Source: Alphaproteobacteria bacterium UBA7691 (GTDB lineage Bacteria > Pseudomonadota > Alphaproteobacteria > Ferrovibrionales > Ferrovibrionaceae). From it: a DNA stretch of 43,881 bases. The notes beneath the pieces are model-generated. The model did no database searches. It had not been told where the DNA came from and was given only the letters and a program-made list of their open reading frames with translations. Numbering within the stretch: position 1 is the first letter of the stretch; each line of letters begins with the position of its first letter. Of the stretch, positions 38,990 to 43,881 are shown one piece after another. The stretch is from the NCBI GenBank assembly GCA_002482765.1, contig DLGP01000095.1:61847-105727 (forward strand), written 5' to 3'. A program made the position numbers and the translations under genes.

Positions 38990-40714
38990 ATGCGCCTTCA
39001 CTCTACCTTCGGCCTGTACAAGCCTGCGCTGCTGTTGTTGCTGATCCTGGCCGGTTGCAATAGCGGCAACCAGGATACGCGGCCGGTGACCACCGCCCCG
39101 GCCACAGCCCCGACTAGCCAGCAAGCCGTCACAAGGCCGCTGCCGGTGCCGCAATACAGCGCCGCGCTGGATGGCCAGCTTAAGGCTTATGACGAAGCCA
39201 CCCGGCTTTCCACCAATCCGCAGGTGAAGATCGAGAATCAGTATAACAAGGCCAATGCCCTGCAACGGGCCGGCCGCCCGGCTGAGGCCATCGCGGTGTT
39301 TGAAGGGATTGTCAAAAGCTGGGGCGACAGCACCGAGCCTAATCTCAAGCGTTTTGTCATTTCGGCGAAAATGTCCATCGCGCAGCAATATCGTGTGCTG
39401 AACCGGCCGGATGAAGCCTATGCCGCCTTCGAGGCTGCCGTGGCCAGCGCCGGCAGCGGCAAGGATGATCTTTACAAAAATCACATCGCCACCTCGCGGC
39501 TGTTTCAGGGCGAGGTGCTGATCGACCAGCGCAAATTCACCGAAGCCGCGATCCTGCTGCGGCAGAGCATCGCCGATCATTGCGCCAGCACCGATCAGCG
39601 CCGCATCAACACCTGTGCGCGCAGCCGGCGCCATCTGGCCTGGGCGCTGCAACAGCGCGGCCTGCTGGATGATGCGCTGGCGATGCTGAATGAAGTGATC
39701 GCGCAGCATGGCCGCGGCACCACGGCGGAATTGCGCCTGGAAACCACCATCGCCCATGCCCGCAAGGGTTTGCTGTTTACCGAGCAGCTGAAACGCCCGA
39801 ATGATGCCATCGAGGCTTATGGCGAAGCGGTGAAAACCGGCATGCTGGCCAACACCGCCGAAGCGCGCGCCTGGAGCGCATTGGCGCTGGTCAATCGTGG
39901 TGTGGCGCTGAGCAATCAGGGCCGCCGCCAGGAAGCCATCGACAGCTACGACCTGGCCATGCTGTATTTCGACAGCTACAATGAGGCAGGACTGGTCAAT
40001 CCGCTGGGCCGCGCCCTGCTCAACAAGGCCGCGCTGCTCCAGGCCCTGGGCCGCCCGGCCGAGGCTTTGCCGGTTTACCAGGCGGTGCTGCGCAAGGCCG
40101 GGCAGGCGCGGCCCGGCCCACAGCTCGATCTGGTTGGCCAGGCGCAGATCGGCAGCGGACGTGTGCTGCTGCGCTTGCAACGTTTTGATGAGGCGATTGC
40201 CACTTTCGACAGCGCCATCAACCAGCTGGGCAACAGCCCGCGAACCGACTTACGCGAAATAGCCGCCCAGGCCGCCAGCGCCAAGGCCAGCGCCTATCGG
40301 TTGCAGCAGGGCCGCATGGATGTGATGAAAGCCCTGGGCAATGTCGAGGCGGAATTGCAGGCCGAACGCGCCAAGCCGGAACCGGAGCGCAGCCGCGGCG
40401 TGGCATCGAAACAGCTGTTGCGCGCCACCACCTACATGGTGCTGGGCATGCTTGATGAAGCAATCAGCGCCTTTGATGGCGTGGATGCGGATTTCGGCAC
40501 CAGCCAGGACAGTATGGTGCGCGGCTTTGCCGCCCGCGCCTTGCAGGGCAAGGCCCTGGCGCAGCAAAGCCAGGGAAAAAACACTGAGGCAGGCGCAACC
40601 ATGCGGCATCTGATCGAGCGCCACAAGGATATGCGCGAGGGCACCACGCCGCAGGTGGTGCGCGAAGCCGAACAATGGCTGCGCGCCCATCCGCAGCATG
40701 AGCCGGTGGGCTAA
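38990..40714 (+). CDS. TPR-repeat lipoprotein
   Basis: A 574-residue outer-membrane or periplasmic lipoprotein. The signal ends in lipobox LAGC with Cys23. A Thr/Pro linker (TRPVTTAPATAPTSQQ) leads into many tetratricopeptide repeats: NQYNKANALQRAGRPAEAIAVFEGIV, QQYRVLNRPDEAYAAFEAAV, RRHLAWALQQRGLLDDALAMLNEVI, ARAWSALALVNRGVALSNQGRRQEAIDSYDLAM and others to residue about 560. It is a protein-binding scaffold; its partner is unknown. The gene stands alone with its own TATAAT and ends 7 bases from the convergent acyl-CoA dehydrogenase. Confidence 0.87.
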   Translation: MRLHSTFGLYKPALLLLLILAGCNSGNQDTRPVTTAPATAPTSQQAVTRPLPVPQYSAALDGQLKAYDEATRLSTNPQVKIENQYNKANALQRAGRPAEAIAVFEGIVKSWGDSTEPNLKRFVISAKMSIAQQYRVLNRPDEAYAAFEAAVASAGSGKDDLYKNHIATSRLFQGEVLIDQRKFTEAAILLRQSIADHCASTDQRRINTCARSRRHLAWALQQRGLLDDALAMLNEVIAQHGRGTTAELRLETTIAHARKGLLFTEQLKRPNDAIEAYGEAVKTGMLANTAEARAWSALALVNRGVALSNQGRRQEAIDSYDLAMLYFDSYNEAGLVNPLGRALLNKAALLQALGRPAEALPVYQAVLRKAGQARPGPQLDLVGQAQIGSGRVLLRLQRFDEAIATFDSAINQLGNSPRTDLREIAAQAASAKASAYRLQQGRMDVMKALGNVEAELQAERAKPEPERSRGVASKQLLRATTYMVLGMLDEAISAFDGVDADFGTSQDSMVRGFAARALQGKALAQQSQGKNTEAGATMRHLIERHKDMREGTTPQVVREAEQWLRAHPQHEPVG

Positions 40715-40721
40715 AGCCGGT

Positions 40722-41864
40722 TCACCAGCCGAGTTGCCGGCTGGCGAGGTCTTTCATGATTTCCTCGGCGCCGCCGCCGATGGCATTCACCTTCACCTCG
40801 CGGTAGATGCGCTCCACCTTGGCGCCGCGCATATAGCCGGCGCCGCCAAAAATCTGCACTGCTTCCGAGGCGCAGAAGGCCAGGGTCTGGGTCGCCTGGT
40901 TTTTCAGCATGCATAATTCGGCCACCGGGCTTTCGCCCTGATCGAGCCGCCAGGCGATGTTTTCCAGCATCGCCTCGGTGGCGTGAATCTGCTGCGCCAT
41001 GTCCACCAGCTTGTGGCGGATCACCTGATGTTTGATCAGCGGCTTGCCAAAAGTCTCGCGCTGGCGCGCATAGGCCACCGCTTCGTCATAGGCGGTGCGG
41101 GCAAAGCCGGCGCAGGAAGCGGCCAGGCCCAGCCGCTCATCGTTGAAATTCAGCATGATGCCGAGGAAGCCGGCATTCTCGGCGCCGATCAGATTGGCCG
41201 CCGGCACACGGCATTCGTCAAAATGCAGCGTGGCGGTATCCGATGCCCACCAGCCCATCTTGCGCAGCGGCGTGCGTGTGAAGCCGGGCGTGTCGCGTTC
41301 AATCAGCAACAGCGAAATGCCGCCCATGCCGGTGCCGCCGGTGCGCAAAGCCACGGTATAGTAATCCGCCCGCATGCCCGAGGTGATGAAGGTTTTTTCG
41401 CCTTTGACGATGTAATCATCGCCATCGCGCCGCGCCGTTGTGCGCAGATTGGCGACATCCGAGCCGCCGCCGGGTTCGGTGATAGCGAGAGCGGAAATTT
41501 TCTCGCCGGCCAGAATGCCGGGCAGCACACGCGCCTTCAATTCATCGCTGCCCAGCTTGGCGATTGGCGGCGCGCCGATGGTGTGGCTGAGTAGCGAAGC
41601 ACATACGCCGCCGGCGCCGCCGCGCGCCAGTTCCTGCCCGGCAATCACGGCAAAGAAACGGTCGGCTTTCACGCCGCCATAAGCTTCCGGGAAATTCAGT
41701 TGCAGCAGGCCGATGGCGGCGGCCTTGCGATAGAGTTCACGCGGAAATTCGCCGGCCTCGTCCCAGGCATCGGCATATGGCTCGATCTCGCGCGCCACAA
41801 AGCGGCGCAGCTGCTCGCGGAAGGCTTGATGTTCGGCGCTGTAATAGGGCGAGGCTTGCTGCAT
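40722..41864 (-). CDS. Acyl-CoA dehydrogenase
   Basis: A 380-residue flavoenzyme that oxidises acyl-CoA to enoyl-CoA, passing electrons to ETF. LAITEPGGGSDVANLRTTARRDGD and FITSGMRADYYTVALRTG are the FAD-binding signatures; RQRETFGKPLIKHQVIRHKLVDMA and AVQIFGGAGYMRGAKVERIYREVKVNAIGGGAEEIM complete the fold. In most family members the last block reads YEGTxEI with a catalytic Glu; here that residue is Gly. The helix with YDEAVAYARQRETFGK may supply the base instead, as in isovaleryl- and long-chain enzymes (by analogy). It is the last gene of a probable operon with the carboxylase and GNAT, 4 bases after the GNAT gene. Confidence 0.95.
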   Translation of the reverse strand: MQQASPYYSAEHQAFREQLRRFVAREIEPYADAWDEAGEFPRELYRKAAAIGLLQLNFPEAYGGVKADRFFAVIAGQELARGGAGGVCASLLSHTIGAPPIAKLGSDELKARVLPGILAGEKISALAITEPGGGSDVANLRTTARRDGDDYIVKGEKTFITSGMRADYYTVALRTGGTGMGGISLLLIERDTPGFTRTPLRKMGWWASDTATLHFDECRVPAANLIGAENAGFLGIMLNFNDERLGLAASCAGFARTAYDEAVAYARQRETFGKPLIKHQVIRHKLVDMAQQIHATEAMLENIAWRLDQGESPVAELCMLKNQATQTLAFCASEAVQIFGGAGYMRGAKVERIYREVKVNAIGGGAEEIMKDLASRQLGW

Positions 41865-41868
41865 CTGG

Positions 41869-42411
41869 CTAATCCTGCTGTGGCGGCCTGAGCCGCGCCA
41901 TCATCACCACATCGTCGTAGCGGCCATCCAGCTTGCGGGCGCGGCGCCGCACGCCTTCGGTCTCGAAGCCGAATTTGCGATACAGCGCGATGGCCGGTTC
42001 GTTGGAGGCATAGACCTGCAATTCCACCCGCTCGATCCGGGTGCTGCGCGCCAGATCAAGCGCCACGCGCAGCATGGCGCTGCCCAGGCCGAGGCCACGG
42101 AATTTCACATCCAGCCCCATGCCCAGGCGGCCGACATGGCTGTAGCCCGGCCGCAGCTCATCCTCGGTTTCCACATAGATGTCGCACCAGCCGACAATGC
42201 CATCAATCGGGCATTCCGCCACCACAAAGGGCAAAGCGCGTTTCAGCATGTTGCCGAGGAAAAACTGCGCCTGCTGCACCTTGGGCGCCGCCGTGAAGGC
42301 GATATGCACCCGCTCTCGCGCCACACGATCAAGGCAGGCGCGGAATTCCTCCAGATCGGCGGCGCGGATCGGCCGGATGCTGGCCGGCAGCGGTTTTTCG
42401 GCTGCATTCAT
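41869..42411 (-). CDS. GNAT family N-acetyltransferase
   Basis: 180 residues with the GNAT fold. Motif A is GMGLDVKFRGLGLGSAMLRVALDLA (RGLGLGS pyrophosphate loop), followed by VELQVYASNEPAIALYRKFGFETEGVRRRARKLDG (motif B). It transfers acetyl from acetyl-CoA to an amine; the substrate is unknown. The start ATG 42411 overlaps the carboxylase stop (ATGA), and it stops 4 bases before the acyl-CoA dehydrogenase, so all three are co-translated. It may be an enzyme protecting or modifying the pathway proteins, but that is speculative. Confidence 0.9.
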   Translation of the reverse strand: MNAAEKPLPASIRPIRAADLEEFRACLDRVARERVHIAFTAAPKVQQAQFFLGNMLKRALPFVVAECPIDGIVGWCDIYVETEDELRPGYSHVGRLGMGLDVKFRGLGLGSAMLRVALDLARSTRIERVELQVYASNEPAIALYRKFGFETEGVRRRARKLDGRYDDVVMMARLRPPQQD

Positions 42412-43881
42412 GCGCCAGACTCCAGCGGCTTGAGCGCCGCCAGCAATTGCCGCGTTGCCACCTGGTCGCCGGGCTTCACCGGCACGCTGTCCAGCACACC
42501 ATCGCGTCGCGCCGTCACCTCATGCTGCATCTTCATCGCTTCCAGAATCACGATACGCTGGCCTTTCACTACAGGCTCGCCGGCCTCGGCCAGCACGGCA
42601 ACAATCCTGCCATTCATCGGTGCGCGCAATTCGGCTTCGCCGGCACCAGCATCGCCGCCACGCGGGCGATAAAGCTGGTCGCTGAGGCGCAAATCCAGCG
42701 CGCCGAGTTTGAGCAGCAGGTCGTCGCCGTCAAATACCGCCCTGAAATCCATCGCCTCGCCGGCAATCACGGCGCGGCCGGCATCCGGCAGCGTGATATC
42801 CAGGGCTGCACCATTCAGCAGGATACGATACCCGGCCGGGCCAAGCGGCAGTATTTCGCCCTTGAGGCTTTCGTCATTGCAGCCCAGTTCAAACGGCGAA
42901 GCCAGCACGCCATTGCTTGACCAGGCCAGGGCCGGATCGTGGCCGCAGGCGCGGGCGGCGCGGGCGTAACACAACACGGTGGCCAGGCCGATGGCGCGCG
43001 CATCCGGGCGCGGCGCGGCGATCTCGGCAAAAAACTGCGGGATGAAGCTGGTGCTGGCGGCGCCCTTGGCAAATTCCGCATGGCGCAGCAGATCAATCAG
43101 GAAACCACGATTGGTGGTTATGCCGAGCGCGCCGGTCTGTTCCAGCGCGTTAAGCAGCCGGCGCAAGGCGGTGGCGCGATCCGGGCCATGGGCAATGATC
43201 TTGGCGATCATCGGATCATAATAGGGCGTGATCTCCTGGCCTTCGCCAAGGCCATGATCCACCCGGATACCCTCCAGCCCGAGCGGCGGCTGCCATAATG
43301 CCAGGCGGCCGGATTGCGGCAGGAAGCCTTGATGCGGCGCCTCGGCATAAAGCCGCACTTCGATGGCATGGCCGTTCAGCGCCACGGCTTCCTGCACCAG
43401 CGGCAACGGCTGGCCGGCCGCCACGGCAATCTGCCACGCCACCAGATCAAGCCCGGTGATGGCTTCGGTCACCGGATGCTCCACCTGCAACCGGGTATTC
43501 ATTTCCAGGAAATAAAAATCGCGGCCATTGCCATCGAGCAGGAATTCCACCGTGCCGGCGCCGACATAGCCGATGGCACGCGCTGCCGCCACCGCTGCCG
43601 CCCCCATGCGGGCGCGCAGTTCGGCATTCACGGCCGGCGAGGGCGCTTCCTCGATCACCTTCTGATGCCGGCGCTGCACGCTGCAATCACGTTCGCCGAG
43701 ATGGATCACATGGCCCTGGCTATCGGCAAAAACCTGGATCTCGACATGGCGCGCATCGATCACGGCTTTTTCCAGGATCAGCTCGCCGGAGCCGAAGGCA
43801 TTTTCGGCCTCTGACCGCGCGCCCTGGATCGCCGCCAGCAACGCGGCGGGTTCATGCACCAGGCGCATGCCGCGGCCGCCG
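42408..43881 (-). CDS. Biotin-dependent acyl-CoA carboxylase alpha subunit (5' end outside the window)
   Basis: The last 490 codons of a carboxylase alpha chain; the frame is open to the window edge and begins inside the ATP-grasp glycine loop (GGRGMRLV). The biotin carboxylase core has DARHVEIQVFAD, HLGERDCSVQRRHQKVIEEAPSP and EMNTRLQVEHPVTE. The C-terminal biotinyl domain has ILEAMKMQHEV with the biotinylated Lys. It carboxylates biotin with ATP and bicarbonate; a separate beta chain, not seen, would transfer it to propionyl-, methylcrotonyl- or geranyl-CoA. With the acyl-CoA dehydrogenase, leucine or branched-chain acid catabolism is the best guess. About 165 N-terminal residues are missing. 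Confidence 0.94.
   Translation of the reverse strand, partial: GGRGMRLVHEPAALLAAIQGARSEAENAFGSGELILEKAVIDARHVEIQVFADSQGHVIHLGERDCSVQRRHQKVIEEAPSPAVNAELRARMGAAAVAAARAIGYVGAGTVEFLLDGNGRDFYFLEMNTRLQVEHPVTEAITGLDLVAWQIAVAAGQPLPLVQEAVALNGHAIEVRLYAEAPHQGFLPQSGRLALWQPPLGLEGIRVDHGLGEGQEITPYYDPMIAKIIAHGPDRATALRRLLNALEQTGALGITTNRGFLIDLLRHAEFAKGAASTSFIPQFFAEIAAPRPDARAIGLATVLCYARAARACGHDPALAWSSNGVLASPFELGCNDESLKGEILPLGPAGYRILLNGAALDITLPDAGRAVIAGEAMDFRAVFDGDDLLLKLGALDLRLSDQLYRPRGGDAGAGEAELRAPMNGRIVAVLAEAGEPVVKGQRIVILEAMKMQHEVTARRDGVLDSVPVKPGDQVATRQLLAALKPLESGA

Noticed and set aside
1..43881. CRISPR arrays, tRNA/rRNA genes, transposases, integrases
   Set aside because: No regularly spaced direct repeats, no cloverleaf with the GTTCGANTC arm, and no DDE, tyrosine or serine recombinase motifs seen by eye. 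A program such as tRNAscan-SE would be decisive for tRNAs.

Overview
The window is GC-rich, densely coded chromosomal DNA of a Gram-negative bacterium. Gene content and protein style point to an alphaproteobacterium, probably Rhodospirillales-like: an alphaproteobacterial-type PfkB adenosine kinase, bactofilin, thrS-infC, an A2M/PbpC pair and a QuiC-type fused dehydroshikimate dehydratase. This placement is an inference from protein resemblance, not a computed phylogeny. No tRNA, rRNA, CRISPR array, prophage or complete insertion sequence was seen. Both ends cut genes: a flavin aromatic hydroxylase on the left and a biotin-dependent acyl-CoA carboxylase alpha subunit on the right.

Left part (1-12.9 kb). 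On the minus strand are a 3-hydroxybenzoate 6-monooxygenase-like enzyme (partial), an unrecognised 391-residue protein, a chemoreceptor whose leader can fold over its own ribosome binding site, and a periplasmic RNase T2. A plus-strand nth gene is coupled to a PIN-domain gene. Seven closely packed minus-strand genes follow (12846 down to 6211): amidase, EI24/CysZ-like membrane protein, bactofilin, small lipoprotein, BASS-family transporter, extended SDR and flavin monooxygenase. The last three overlap by 4 bases each and look like one transport-and-oxidation unit for a steroid- or terpenoid-like compound.

Middle (12.9-28.3 kb). This holds an adenosine kinase, an orphan branched-chain-amino-acid-type binding protein bracketed by palindromic repeats, a TPR protein, a YeeZ-like SDR and an alpha/beta hydrolase. 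A GT4-GT9 glycosyltransferase pair (envelope polysaccharide or LPS) follows, then a Phd/VapC-type toxin-antitoxin pair with a clear palindromic operator. Next come thrS and infC (infC apparently starting at ATA), a quinone oxidoreductase, a SAM methyltransferase, and a fused dehydroshikimate dehydratase/HPPD-like gene behind a perfect 15-bp inverted-repeat operator.

Right part (28.3-43.9 kb). An alpha-2-macroglobulin and its usual partner PbpC are joined through a 7-codon mini-ORF. They are followed by a Na/Pi cotransporter with an upstream Pho box, an AraC regulator, a DHCW-type cupin and a TPR lipoprotein. A minus-strand acyl-CoA catabolic operon closes the window (carboxylase alpha, GNAT, acyl-CoA dehydrogenase).

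A dispersed repeat family runs through the intergenic regions. Units of about 30 bp begin CGTCAT, carry a GC-rich palindrome and end in ATC or ATCC; they usually occur as head-to-head pairs resembling BIMEs. Nine units were found, with no RAYT transposase in the window. The most useful leads are this repeat family, the BASS-SDR-FMO operon, the orphan operator of the quiC-like gene, the two mini-ORFs at gene junctions, the chemoreceptor leader and the ATA start of infC.
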